Of a stretch of 64,000 nt of DNA, positions 49,812-59,383 are shown piece by piece; within the stretch, counting starts at the first letter, position 1, and each line of letters starts with the position of its first letter. A model generated the notes under the pieces. The model did no database searches. It was not told the DNA's origin and saw nothing but the letters and a program-made list of their open reading frames with translations. The DNA comes from Psychrobacillus sp042944905 (GTDB lineage: Bacteria > Bacillota > Bacilli > Bacillales_A > Planococcaceae): the NCBI RefSeq assembly GCF_042944905.1, contig NZ_CP168496.1:1364001-1428000 (forward strand), read 5' to 3'. The position numbers and the translations under genes are program-made.

Positions 49812-50972
49812 ATGAATATCCATGAATATCAAGGTAAACAACTCCTCAGACAATATGGCGTAGCAGTTTCTAACGGGATTGTAGCTTTCTCACCTGAAGA
49901 GGCAGTTAAAGCAGCGAAAGAGTTAGGCTCAAGCGTTATTGTTGTTAAAGCACAAATTCACGCAGGTGGTCGTGGTAAAGCTGGTGGGGTAAAAATCGCG
50001 AAAAATTTAGATGAAGTACGTGAATACGCGAAGGAACTATTAGGAAAAGTGTTAGTTACACACCAAACTGGTCCTGAAGGTAAAGAAATTAAACGTTTAC
50101 TGATCGAAGAAGGTAGCGATATCAAGAAGGAATATTATGTAGGTTTAGTATTAGACCGTGCAACTTCTCGTGTAACTTTAATGGGCTCTGAAGAGGGCGG
50201 TATGGATATCGAAGAAGTAGCAGCAAATAATCCTGAGAAATTATTCTACGAAGAAATCGATCCAGTTGTAGGCTTAACAGGCTTCCAAGCTCGTCGTATG
50301 GCTTTTAAAATGAATATACCAGCTAAACTTGTAAACAAAGCAGCTAAGTTCATGCTTGGCTTATATCAAGTTTATAAAGAAAAAGATGCTTCTATTGTTG
50401 AAATTAACCCGTTAGTAGTAACGAACGATGACAACGTATTAGCACTTGATGCAAAATTCAACTTCGATGCAAATGCTTTATACCGTCATGCTGATATTCT
50501 TGAAATGCGTGATTATGATGAAGAAGATGCAAAAGAAATTGAAGCTTCTAAATTTGACTTAAGCTATATTTCTTTAGATGGAAATATCGGTTGTATGGTT
50601 AATGGAGCAGGACTAGCTATGGCAACAATGGATACGATTAGCTATTACGGCGGTTCACCCGCAAACTTCCTTGACGTTGGGGGCGGTGCTACAGCTGAAA
50701 AGGTTACAGAAGCATTCAAAATCATCCTTTCTGATGTAAACGTAAAAGGTATTTTCGTTAATATCTTCGGTGGTATCATGAAATGTGACGTAATCGCAGA
50801 AGGTGTTATTATTGCTGCGAAAGAAGTTGGTCTTGCTGTACCATTAGTAGTACGTTTAGAAGGTACGAATGTTGACTTAGGTAAGAAATTATTAAATGAA
50901 TCTGGCTTAAATATTATTGCTGCTGACTCTATGGCAGACGGTGCTCAAAAAATCGTTAATCTTGTAGGATAA
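49812..50972 (+). CDS. sucC: Succinyl-CoA synthetase beta subunit
   Basis: A 386-residue ATP-grasp subunit of the TCA-cycle enzyme. It starts NIHEYQGKQLLRQYGV; HAGGRGKAGGVK binds nucleotide and GNIGCMVNGAGLAMATMD, FLDVGGGA are diagnostic. ATG 49812 follows GGAGGA; an in-frame TTG at 49794 precedes the ribosome binding site. sucD follows after 18 bases. Codon use is that of a highly expressed gene. Confidence 0.97.
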   Translation: MNIHEYQGKQLLRQYGVAVSNGIVAFSPEEAVKAAKELGSSVIVVKAQIHAGGRGKAGGVKIAKNLDEVREYAKELLGKVLVTHQTGPEGKEIKRLLIEEGSDIKKEYYVGLVLDRATSRVTLMGSEEGGMDIEEVAANNPEKLFYEEIDPVVGLTGFQARRMAFKMNIPAKLVNKAAKFMLGLYQVYKEKDASIVEINPLVVTNDDNVLALDAKFNFDANALYRHADILEMRDYDEEDAKEIEASKFDLSYISLDGNIGCMVNGAGLAMATMDTISYYGGSPANFLDVGGGATAEKVTEAFKIILSDVNVKGIFVNIFGGIMKCDVIAEGVIIAAKEVGLAVPLVVRLEGTNVDLGKKLLNESGLNIIAADSMADGAQKIVNLVG

Positions 50973-50990
50973 GAAAGGCAGGGACATAAA

Positions 50991-51893
50991 ATGGGCGTAT
51001 ATATTAATAAAGATACGAAAGTAATCGTTCAAGGAATTACGGGCTCAACTGCTCTTTTCCATACAAAACAAATGCTTGAATATGGTACTAAGATCGTTGC
51101 TGGGGTTACACCTGGTAAAGGTGGTACTGAAGTTGAAGGCGTACCAGTTTTCAATACAGTACAAGACGCTGTAAAAGCAACTGGCGCAAACGTTTCTGTC
51201 ATCTATGTACCAGCTCCTTTTGCTGCGGATGCAATTATGGAAGCGGTAGATGCTGAACTAGATATGACAATCTGTATTACAGAACATATCCCAGTACTAG
51301 ACATGGTTAACGTGAAACGTTACATGGAAGGTAAGAAAACTCGTTTAGTAGGACCTAACTGCCCAGGTGTTATTACGGCAGATGAATGTAAAATTGGAAT
51401 TATGCCAGGATACATTCATACAAAAGGTCATGTTGGTGTTGTGTCACGTTCTGGTACATTAACTTATGAAGCTGTACATCAGTTAACACAAGCTGGAATT
51501 GGTCAAACAACGGCTGTAGGTATTGGTGGAGATCCAGTAAATGGAACTAACTTTATTGATGCTTTAACTGCATTCAATGCAGATGAAGAAACATACGCAG
51601 TTGTTATGATTGGTGAAATTGGTGGTACTGCTGAAGAAGAAGCAGCGGCATGGATCAAAGCTAATATGACAAAACCTGTAATTGGATTCATCGGTGGTCA
51701 AACAGCTCCAGAAGGAAAACGTATGGGTCACGCTGGTGCAATTATCTCAGGTGGTCAAGGTACTGCTGAAGGTAAAATTAAAGCAATGAAAGAAGCGGGA
51801 ATGAAAGTTGCTGCTACACCATCTGTAATCGGTGAAACTTTAATTGAAGCAATTAAAGAAGCGGGTCTTTACGACGCTTGTAAAACACATTAA
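50991..51893 (+). CDS. sucD: Succinyl-CoA synthetase alpha subunit
   Basis: A 300-residue CoA-binding subunit. VQGITGSTALFHTKQML, GVTPGKGG, GPNCPGVIT and the phospho-His loop GHAGAIISGGQG near 245 are present. Forms the heterodimer or tetramer with SucC. Terminator at 51897-51936. Confidence 0.97.
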   Translation: MGVYINKDTKVIVQGITGSTALFHTKQMLEYGTKIVAGVTPGKGGTEVEGVPVFNTVQDAVKATGANVSVIYVPAPFAADAIMEAVDAELDMTICITEHIPVLDMVNVKRYMEGKKTRLVGPNCPGVITADECKIGIMPGYIHTKGHVGVVSRSGTLTYEAVHQLTQAGIGQTTAVGIGGDPVNGTNFIDALTAFNADEETYAVVMIGEIGGTAEEEAAAWIKANMTKPVIGFIGGQTAPEGKRMGHAGAIISGGQGTAEGKIKAMKEAGMKVAATPSVIGETLIEAIKEAGLYDACKTH

Positions 51894-51896
51894 TAT

Positions 51897-51936
51897 AAGA
51901 GTACGGCACATCTAATGGTGTAGCCGTACTCTTTTT
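51897..51936 (+). terminator. sucCD terminator
   Basis: Perfect 11-bp stem (51897-51907 with 51923-51933) and T5 tail directly after sucD. Confidence 0.92.
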
Positions 51937-51954
51937 ATAAATAGGAGGGAAGTA

Positions 51955-52860
51955 ATGAATTGTACAGACGAACGATGGATGAACCGATTTCTAGCCTTGC
52001 ACTATGTATTTCCAGTTCCTTTAAACAAAATTGAACCGCTAATTGAGTTTGATCCCACCTTATCCGAGTTAGCGAAATTGCAAACGAGTAAACTTTCAGA
52101 GATTCTAAAGATTACACAAAAACGTGCAATACAACTAAAAGAAATGTATCAAAAATTTGTAGAAACCCCATTTCTACAAATCTATGAAAAACATCGAATA
52201 ACCCCAATTATATATACCAATCCCAATTATCCTTTAAGTTTAAAATATCTCTATGATCCACCAGCAGTCCTATATGTTAAAGGCGATATTAGTCTTTTAA
52301 ATGTGGCAAAAAAAATAGCAATAATCGGGTCCAGAGATGCTACTGAGTACTCTGAAAATAGTATAAAAATGATATTACCTCCATTAATAGAACAAAATTT
52401 CGTTATCGTAAGTGGTCTTGCAAAAGGAGCGGATACGATGGCACATGAAATCACTATCCAACTCGGAGGGAAAACAATTGCCGTATTAGGTACGGGGTTA
52501 TTCCATACTTATCCAAAAGAAAATGAAGGATTAGCAGAAAAAATGTCGAAAAATCATTTATTAGTGACAGAATATCCTCCTTATATAACACCTAAAAAGT
52601 GGAATTTTCCAATGAGAAATCGGATAATCAGTGGTTTATCACAAGGAGTTGTTATTACAGAAGCAAAAGAAAAGAGTGGTACAGTTTCTACAATGGAACA
52701 TGCTTTGGAAAATGGAAAAGAAATATTTGCTATTCCAGGTGCAATAGATTCACCACTATCTGCAGGACCACATTTGCTTATTTTAGAAGGGGCAAAGCCT
52801 ATTTGGAACGGATATCAAATTCTTGAAGAATTATGTGATAATGAACAAATAAACAATTAA
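51955..52860 (+). CDS. dprA: DNA processing protein DprA (Smf)
   Basis: A 301-residue protein that receives single-stranded DNA during natural transformation and loads RecA. The Rossmann-like core has IAIIGSRDATEYS near 115, VSGLAKGADTMAHE, and GKTIAVLGTGLFHTYPKEN, KWNFPMRNRIISGLSQGVVITEA, EIFAIPGAIDSPLS. A shorter, partly diverged N-terminal part precedes it. GGAGGGAAGT ribosome binding site. Confidence 0.94.
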   Translation: MNCTDERWMNRFLALHYVFPVPLNKIEPLIEFDPTLSELAKLQTSKLSEILKITQKRAIQLKEMYQKFVETPFLQIYEKHRITPIIYTNPNYPLSLKYLYDPPAVLYVKGDISLLNVAKKIAIIGSRDATEYSENSIKMILPPLIEQNFVIVSGLAKGADTMAHEITIQLGGKTIAVLGTGLFHTYPKENEGLAEKMSKNHLLVTEYPPYITPKKWNFPMRNRIISGLSQGVVITEAKEKSGTVSTMEHALENGKEIFAIPGAIDSPLSAGPHLLILEGAKPIWNGYQILEELCDNEQINN

Positions 52861-52874
52861 ATAAATGAAAAGCC

Positions 52875-52903
52875 TTGCATTTATAAGGAATCTGTTATAC
52901 ATT
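52875..52903 (+). promoter_or_regulatory. topA promoter
   Basis: TTGCAT 52875-52880 and TACATT 52898-52903 with a 17-base spacer, 61 bases ahead of topA. A small dyad CTGTT/AACAG overlaps the -10. Confidence 0.6.
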
Positions 52904-52963
52904 TTGCAACAGGTATTTGTTTTGTAGCTTAAAGCGAGTTACCTTCTATAAGGAGGCACATTT

Positions 52964-55039
52964 ATGTCGGATTATTTAGTGATAGTGGAATCGCCAGCAA
53001 AGGCAAAGACAATTGAAAAGTATTTAGGAAAAAAATATAAAGTAAAGGCATCCATCGGTCATGTAATCGATTTACCAAGAAGTAAAATGGGTGTAGATGT
53101 TGAAAATGACTATGAACCAAAATATATTACGATACGGGGAAAAGGCCCTGTATTACAAGATTTAAAAAAAGCTGCTAAAAAAGTGAAGAAAGTCTATCTC
53201 GCAGCTGACCCTGACAGAGAAGGGGAAGCAATTGCATGGCATTTAGCTCAAGCATTAAACGTAGACATCGAATCGGATTGTCGTGTTGTATTTAACGAAA
53301 TTACAAAAGATGCAATATTAGAATCTTTTAAACACCCAAGGCCTATTGATATGGATTTAGTAGATGCTCAGCAAGCTAGAAGGATATTAGACCGACTTGT
53401 TGGATATAATATAAGTCCTATTTTATGGAAAAAGGTAAAGAAAGGTCTTTCAGCAGGTCGAGTTCAATCCGTAGCTTTACGTTTAATTATCGATCGCGAA
53501 AATGAAATAACCAATTTTATACCGGAAGAATATTGGACAATTGAAGGGCAATTTGAAAAAGGCAAAAAGTCCTTTGAGGCACTATACTACGGTTCTGAAA
53601 AAGAAAAAGTAAAACTTACGAACGAAAAAGAGGTTAAAGAAGTATTAAAAGGTATGAAAGGTAAAAAGTTTGAAGTGACCAATGTGGTAAAAAAAGAAAG
53701 AAAAAGAAACCCTGCCGCATCCTTCACAACTTCTTCTCTTCAACAAGAGGCAGCAAGAAAGCTAAATTTTAGAGCAAGAAAAACAATGATGCTCGCTCAA
53801 CAATTATATGAAGGTATCGACTTAGGGAAAAAAGAAGGAACTGTCGGTCTGATAACTTATATGAGAACAGATTCTACGAGAATTTCTGATACCGCAAAAG
53901 CGGAAGCTCATACGTTTATTCAAAATGAATATGGCAGCGAATACATTACATCAAGAAATGCTGAAAAACAATCTAAAAAAGCACAAGATGCACATGAAGC
54001 GGTTAGACCAACAAGTGTTTTAAGAACGCCAGATCAAGTAAAAGCGATTCTATCTAAAGATCAGTTCCGTTTATACAAATTAATTTGGGAGCGTTTCATC
54101 GCGAGTCAAATGGCATCGGCAATACTAGATACTGTTGCGGTAGATATGAAAAATGGAGATGCGGTGTTCCGTGCAAACGGTTCGCAAGTGAAATTTCCGG
54201 GATTCATGAAAGTGTATGTAGAAGGTTCTGACGATCAAACCGACGATAAAGACAAATTACTACCTGTGTTAGAGGTCGGAGATATAGTGAATTCATTAGC
54301 TATCGAACCAAAACAACATTTTACACAGCCGCCACCAAGATATTCAGAAGCAAGATTAGTGAAAACGTTGGAAGAACTGGGTATTGGTAGGCCTTCTACA
54401 TACGCTCCAACACTGGATACCATTCAAAAAAGGGGCTATGTTGCTTTAGAAACAAAACGTTTTGTACCAACAGAGTTGGGAACAATTGTTCATAAATTAG
54501 TGTTAGAATTTTTTCCTAATGTATTGAATATCGAGTTTACGGCACAAATGGAAAAAGACTTAGATAGTGTAGAAGAAGGGCAAGTTAAATGGGTTCAGGT
54601 AATTGATGGGTTTTATCAAGACTTTGCGAAACATGTGGAGCATGCAGATGCTGAAATGGAGAAAATCGTCATAAAAGATGAACCAACTGGAGAAGATTGT
54701 GAAAAATGCGGCTCTCCAATGGTTTATAAATTAGGACGATTTGGCAAATTTATGGCTTGTAGTAATTTTCCAGATTGTCGGAATACGAAAGCAATTGTAA
54801 AAGAGATTGGTGTACCGTGTCCATCTTGTGGAGAAGGACAAATTGTAGAACGTAAAAGTAAAACGAAACGAATTTTTTATGGATGTGACCGATATCCGAC
54901 ATGTGATTTTGTATCATGGGATAAGCCGATAAATAGACCATGTCCAAAATGTAATGATAAGTTAGTAGAAAAGAAATTGAAAAAAGGCATACAAATTCAA
55001 TGTGTTTCTTGTGATTACAAAGAGGATCCACAGAGTTAA
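52964..55039 (+). CDS. topA: DNA topoisomerase I
   Basis: A 691-residue type IA topoisomerase that relaxes negative supercoils. TOPRIM domain VIVESPAKAKTIEKYLG and DPDREGEAIAWH, catalytic Tyr in YMRTDSTRIS near 305, SAGRVQSVALRL. The C-terminus has two four-cysteine zinc ribbons and a third (CEKCG, CPSCG, CPKC). GGAGGC ribosome binding site. Confidence 0.97.
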   Translation: MSDYLVIVESPAKAKTIEKYLGKKYKVKASIGHVIDLPRSKMGVDVENDYEPKYITIRGKGPVLQDLKKAAKKVKKVYLAADPDREGEAIAWHLAQALNVDIESDCRVVFNEITKDAILESFKHPRPIDMDLVDAQQARRILDRLVGYNISPILWKKVKKGLSAGRVQSVALRLIIDRENEITNFIPEEYWTIEGQFEKGKKSFEALYYGSEKEKVKLTNEKEVKEVLKGMKGKKFEVTNVVKKERKRNPAASFTTSSLQQEAARKLNFRARKTMMLAQQLYEGIDLGKKEGTVGLITYMRTDSTRISDTAKAEAHTFIQNEYGSEYITSRNAEKQSKKAQDAHEAVRPTSVLRTPDQVKAILSKDQFRLYKLIWERFIASQMASAILDTVAVDMKNGDAVFRANGSQVKFPGFMKVYVEGSDDQTDDKDKLLPVLEVGDIVNSLAIEPKQHFTQPPPRYSEARLVKTLEELGIGRPSTYAPTLDTIQKRGYVALETKRFVPTELGTIVHKLVLEFFPNVLNIEFTAQMEKDLDSVEEGQVKWVQVIDGFYQDFAKHVEHADAEMEKIVIKDEPTGEDCEKCGSPMVYKLGRFGKFMACSNFPDCRNTKAIVKEIGVPCPSCGEGQIVERKSKTKRIFYGCDRYPTCDFVSWDKPINRPCPKCNDKLVEKKLKKGIQIQCVSCDYKEDPQS

Positions 55040-55057
55040 TAGAAAGAAGGATTTAAC

Positions 55058-56368
55058 ATGACTGAAATAGTAAACGTGATTGGTGCTGGACTTGCAGGAA
55101 GCGAGGCAGCTTGGCAAATTGCTAAGCGGGGTATAAAGGTTCGTCTTTTTGAAATGCGACCTGTTAAACAAACTCCAGCTCATCATACAGATAAATTTGC
55201 AGAACTAGTTTGTTCTAATTCGCTACGTGCAAATAATTTGACAAACGCTGTTGGTGTTATTAAAGAAGAAATGCGTATATTGGATTCTCTTATTATTCAT
55301 GCTGCAGACAACAGTAGTGTGCCTGCAGGTGGTGCACTAGCTGTTGACAGACATGATTTTGCTGGAAGAGTAACAGATACGATACGTAATCATCCTTTAA
55401 TTGAAATTGTAAACGAAGAAGTAACGGAGATCCCAGAAGGTATTACTGTCATTGCAACAGGACCATTAACTTCTCCTGCTTTAGCGGAAAAAGTAAAAGA
55501 TATAACAGGTCAAACTTATTTATACTTTTACGATGCCGCAGCTCCAATTGTGGAAAAAGACAGTATTGACATGGACAAAGTATACTTGAAATCCCGTTAC
55601 GATAAAGGGGAAGCGGCTTATTTAAACTGTCCAATGACAGAAGAGGAATTTAATCGTTTTTACGACGCTCTTATAGCAGCGGAGGTTGTCCCATTAAAAG
55701 AATTTGAAAAAGAAATCTACTTCGAAGGATGTATGCCAGTAGAAGTAATGGCTGGAAGAGGTCGAAAAACATTATTATTTGGACCCATGAAGCCGGTTGG
55801 TCTCGAAGATCCAAAAACAGGGAAGCGACCATATGCAGTTGTCCAACTAAGACAAGACGATGCTGCTGGTACACTATATAATATTGTTGGGTTTCAAACG
55901 CATTTAAAATGGGGACCACAAAAAGAAGTATTACAACTAATACCAGGTCTAGAAAACGTAGAGATTGTTCGATATGGTGTTATGCACCGTAATACGTTCA
56001 TTAACTCACCTACTGTCCTACAACCAACTTACCAACTAAAAGCAAACCAACAAATTTTCTTTGCAGGTCAGATGACTGGTGTGGAAGGATATGTGGAGTC
56101 TGCAGGGAGTGGTTTACTTGCTGGCATTAATGCGGCTAGATTTGCAAAAGGGGAAGAATTAATCGTATTCCCGAGCGAAACAGCTCTAGGTAGTATGGCT
56201 AGATATATTACAGAAGCAGATCCGAAAAACTTCCAACCAATGAATATTAACTTTGGCCTATTCCCAGAGCTCCAACCAAAAGTGAGAGATAAAAAAGTGA
56301 GAACCGAGCAATTAGCAAATCGCGCATTAAAAACAATTCAAAATTTTGTGAAAAATGAATCGATTTAA
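55058..56368 (+). CDS. trmFO: Folate-dependent tRNA-U54 methyltransferase TrmFO
   Basis: A 436-residue FAD protein that makes T54 in tRNA using methylene-THF. N-terminal FAD motif VIGAGLAGSEAAWQ, then CSNSLRANNLTNAVGV, YFEGCMPVEVMAGRG, QMTGVEGYVESAGSGLLAG. Usual length for Bacillales. A terminator follows at 56376. Confidence 0.96.
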   Translation: MTEIVNVIGAGLAGSEAAWQIAKRGIKVRLFEMRPVKQTPAHHTDKFAELVCSNSLRANNLTNAVGVIKEEMRILDSLIIHAADNSSVPAGGALAVDRHDFAGRVTDTIRNHPLIEIVNEEVTEIPEGITVIATGPLTSPALAEKVKDITGQTYLYFYDAAAPIVEKDSIDMDKVYLKSRYDKGEAAYLNCPMTEEEFNRFYDALIAAEVVPLKEFEKEIYFEGCMPVEVMAGRGRKTLLFGPMKPVGLEDPKTGKRPYAVVQLRQDDAAGTLYNIVGFQTHLKWGPQKEVLQLIPGLENVEIVRYGVMHRNTFINSPTVLQPTYQLKANQQIFFAGQMTGVEGYVESAGSGLLAGINAARFAKGEELIVFPSETALGSMARYITEADPKNFQPMNINFGLFPELQPKVRDKKVRTEQLANRALKTIQNFVKNESI

Positions 56369-56375
56369 TTGCTTT

Positions 56376-56412
56376 AAGCCTCTAAAACTTGATATACTTT
56401 TAGAGGCTTTTA
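56376..56412 (+). terminator. trmFO terminator
   Basis: Perfect 12-bp stem (56376-56387 with 56398-56409) and TTTTA tail. Confidence 0.85.
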
Positions 56413-56440
56413 CTATGGAAAGAGAATTGGAGTTGTTCGA

Positions 56441-57334
56441 ATGATTGGATTAATTGAATTGCATTCATTTATTGATTATATTCAATTAGAGAAAAATTAC
56501 TCAAATCTTACAGTCCATGAGTATGAGAAAGATATTGAACAGTTTTTACTTTTTCTAGAAAGAGAAGGTGTAGGTCATTTAAATGAGGTAGAATATGTTC
56601 ACGCGCGATTATTTGTTACAACTCTTTATGAAAAAGAATTAGCGAGAACCTCTATTTCAAGAAAGATTTCATCCGTTCGTTCTTTTTACAAGTTTTTGCA
56701 CAAGGAATACAATATAAGAGATGAAGCCTTTCAATCGTTATATCATCCGAAGAAAGAGGAGAAATTACCTCATTTCTTTTATGAGGAAGAAATGGAAAAA
56801 CTGTTCGAAGGAAACAAAGGGACAGATCTACTTTCCTTGAGAAATATGGCATTACTCGAATTACTGTATGCAACTGGCATTCGGGTAAGCGAACTTATTT
56901 CAATCGAAATGAGTCATATAGATAAGAGTTATGGGATTGTCCGTGTAATGGGAAAAGGAAGAAAAGAGCGGTATGTTCCTGTTGGCGATTTTGCACTATT
57001 AGCAGTGGAAGAATATGTAGAAAAAAGCAGATTTAAGTTAATGAAATCTACTTCCCACTCTTTTCTTTTTGTGAATAGCAGAGGTCATCATTTAACCACA
57101 AGTGGCGTTCGTCATATCCTAAACGAAATGATAAAAAAAGCTGCTATGCACACGACTATATATCCTCATATGCTTCGACATACATTTGCTACGCATTTAT
57201 TAAACAATGGTGCAGATTTAAGAAGCGTGCAAGAACTGTTAGGTCATTCCCATTTAACTTCTACTCAAATCTATACACATGTTACAAAGGAACATTTAAG
57301 AAAAACGTATATGAACGCTCATCCTAGGGCATAA
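56441..57334 (+). CDS. xerC: Tyrosine recombinase XerC (CodV)
   Basis: A 297-residue chromosome-dimer recombinase that works with XerD at dif. N-terminal SAM-like domain (about 1-90), catalytic Arg in TGIRVSELIS, Lys in GKGRKERYVP, HMLRHTFATHL, GHSHLTSTQIYTH with the nucleophilic Tyr. First gene of the codV-hslV-hslU-codY cluster. Ribosome binding site is weak (GGAG at 56425-56428). Confidence 0.92.
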   Translation: MIGLIELHSFIDYIQLEKNYSNLTVHEYEKDIEQFLLFLEREGVGHLNEVEYVHARLFVTTLYEKELARTSISRKISSVRSFYKFLHKEYNIRDEAFQSLYHPKKEEKLPHFFYEEEMEKLFEGNKGTDLLSLRNMALLELLYATGIRVSELISIEMSHIDKSYGIVRVMGKGRKERYVPVGDFALLAVEEYVEKSRFKLMKSTSHSFLFVNSRGHHLTTSGVRHILNEMIKKAAMHTTIYPHMLRHTFATHLLNNGADLRSVQELLGHSHLTSTQIYTHVTKEHLRKTYMNAHPRA

Positions 57335-57353
57335 GTATTGGAGGTAATGAAAT

Positions 57354-57908
57354 TTGGCTGGAGCTGGAATACATGCAACTACAATTTTTGCGGTAAGTCA
57401 TAATGGAAGCCATGCAATGGCAGGAGACGGACAGGTCACTTTAGGTAATCAAGTTGTTATGAAACATACCGCTAAAAAAGTTAGAAGATTATTTAATGGT
57501 AAAGTAATAGCGGGGTTTGCCGGTTCCGTTGCAGATGCTTTTACTTTATTTGAAATGTTTGAAGGTAAATTATTAGAGTATAATGGAAATCTTCAGCGTG
57601 CGTCTGTTGAATTAGCGAAGCAATGGAGAGGAGATAAAATGTTGCGTCAACTGGAAGCGATGCTTTTAGTAATGGACAATAATAATTTATTACTCGTTTC
57701 TGGAACTGGTGAAGTAATTGAGCCAGATGATGGTATACTTGCTATTGGCTCTGGTGGAAACTATGCATTAGCAGCAGGAAGAGCATTAAAGCAATATGCG
57801 GGGGAAAAAATGACTGCGGAAGAAATAGCAAAGGCAGCTTTAACTACTGCTGCAGATATTTGCGTATTTACAAATCATCAAATAATCGTGGAGGTTTTAG
57901 GTGAATGA
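57354..57908 (+). CDS. hslV: ATP-dependent protease subunit HslV (ClpQ)
   Basis: A 184-residue proteasome-like peptidase. The TTG start at 57354 is set by GGAGGT at 57340-57345. The N-terminus is MAGAGIHATTIFAV, so the conserved TTI, where Thr1 is the nucleophile in E. coli, lies eight residues inside. The rest, GDGQVTLGNQVVMKHTAKKVRRL and AIGSGGNYALAAGRAL, is canonical. B. subtilis ClpQ uses an N-terminal Ser; here neither Ser nor Thr follows Met, so removal of the short prepeptide would be needed. Overlaps hslU by four bases. Confidence 0.94.
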   Translation: MAGAGIHATTIFAVSHNGSHAMAGDGQVTLGNQVVMKHTAKKVRRLFNGKVIAGFAGSVADAFTLFEMFEGKLLEYNGNLQRASVELAKQWRGDKMLRQLEAMLLVMDNNNLLLVSGTGEVIEPDDGILAIGSGGNYALAAGRALKQYAGEKMTAEEIAKAALTTAADICVFTNHQIIVEVLGE

Positions 57909-59299
57909 AAGAAAATAACTTAACACCAAAACAAATTACGGAGCACTTAAATAAATATATCGTTGGGCAAGATGCTGCAAAAAAAGCGGTAGCAGTAGCT
58001 CTGCGAAATAGATATAGAAGACAATTACTAGATGAAGATATGAAGAATGAAGTAATCCCTAAAAACATTTTAATGATTGGTCCAACAGGGGTTGGGAAAA
58101 CAGAAATAGCGAGAAGAATTGCGAAACTTACAAAAGCTCCTTTTGTGAAAGTTGAGGCGACTAAATTTACAGAAGTAGGTTATGTCGGTAGAGACGTTGA
58201 ATCTATGGTAAGAGATTTAGTGGAAGCGGCTATTCGAATTGTGAAGGAAGAGAAAATGGAAGAAGTGAAAGATCAGGCTATACGATTAGCGAATGATGCT
58301 ATTGTAAAGCTTCTTGTTCCTTCGTTAAAGAAAAAGAATGCCAACCAAAATCCGTTTGAAGCATTATTTGGAGGGAAAGCAGATGATGATCTCCAAGATA
58401 ATGAAGATACGGAAGTTCGTATAAAAAGATCACAAATTGCAGAAGATTTAAGAGATGGAAAATTAGAAGATGAAATTGTTACTGTTGAAGTTACTGAACA
58501 TGCTCCATCTATCTTTGACGCACTTCAAGGCGGCGGGATGGAGAGTATGGGGATGAATATGCAAGATGCACTCTCTAGTTTAGTTCCAAAGAAAAAAAAG
58601 AAAAGAAAAATGAAAGTAAAAGATGCTCGGAAAGTATTATTGCAAGAAGAAGCGAGCAAACTAATTGATAATGATGAGTTATCTCAAATTGCGATAGAAA
58701 AAACGGAACAGTCTGGAATAATATTTATCGATGAAATGGATAAAATTGCGAATAAAAATGGTGGTAGTGCTTCTGCTGACGTTTCGCGAGAAGGTGTTCA
58801 ACGAGATATCTTACCAATTGTCGAAGGTTCAACGGTAAATACGAAATACGGTGCGGTTAAGACGGACTATATCTTGTTTATTGCGGCTGGTGCTTTCCAT
58901 ATGTCTAAACCCTCTGATTTAATCCCTGAGCTTCAAGGTAGATTTCCAATTCGTGTAGAATTAGAAAAGCTTACAAAAGAAGATTTTGTTCGAATTTTAA
59001 AAGAACCGCAACATTCTTTAACAAAACAATATGAAGCATTACTTCAAACAGAAGGTGTAACAATTTCATTTACAGATGAAGCAATTGAAAGAATTGGGGA
59101 AATAGCATATGAAGTAAATCAAGAAACGGATAATATAGGAGCTCGACGTCTTCATACGATACTCGAAAAGATCTTAGAAGAACTTTCATTTGAAGCTTCT
59201 GACATTTCTCCAGCTCAAATTCAAATAACTCCTGGATATATTGACCAAAAACTTGACAATATTGTGAAGAATAAAGATTTATCGCAATTTATATTGTAA
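57905..59299 (+). CDS. hslU: ATP-dependent protease ATPase subunit HslU (ClpY)
   Basis: A 464-residue AAA+ unfoldase, partner of HslV. TPKQITEHLNKYIVGQ at the start, Walker A GPTGVGKTEIARR near 57, EVGYVGRDVESMVRDL pore region, Walker B IIFIDEMDKIA, the I domain (about 110-235, with a basic KKKKKRKMK stretch) and sensor motif GARRLHTILEK. Ends SQFIL, typical for HslU tails that dock on HslV. Confidence 0.96.
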   Translation: MKENNLTPKQITEHLNKYIVGQDAAKKAVAVALRNRYRRQLLDEDMKNEVIPKNILMIGPTGVGKTEIARRIAKLTKAPFVKVEATKFTEVGYVGRDVESMVRDLVEAAIRIVKEEKMEEVKDQAIRLANDAIVKLLVPSLKKKNANQNPFEALFGGKADDDLQDNEDTEVRIKRSQIAEDLRDGKLEDEIVTVEVTEHAPSIFDALQGGGMESMGMNMQDALSSLVPKKKKKRKMKVKDARKVLLQEEASKLIDNDELSQIAIEKTEQSGIIFIDEMDKIANKNGGSASADVSREGVQRDILPIVEGSTVNTKYGAVKTDYILFIAAGAFHMSKPSDLIPELQGRFPIRVELEKLTKEDFVRILKEPQHSLTKQYEALLQTEGVTISFTDEAIERIGEIAYEVNQETDNIGARRLHTILEKILEELSFEASDISPAQIQITPGYIDQKLDNIVKNKDLSQFIL

Positions 59300-59383
59300 T
59301 ATTAAGTTTCTGCTATTCCAAAAAGAATTAAAAACCTTTAGAATATTAAAAATAAATACGTAAATTAAATGGAGGATACAACA

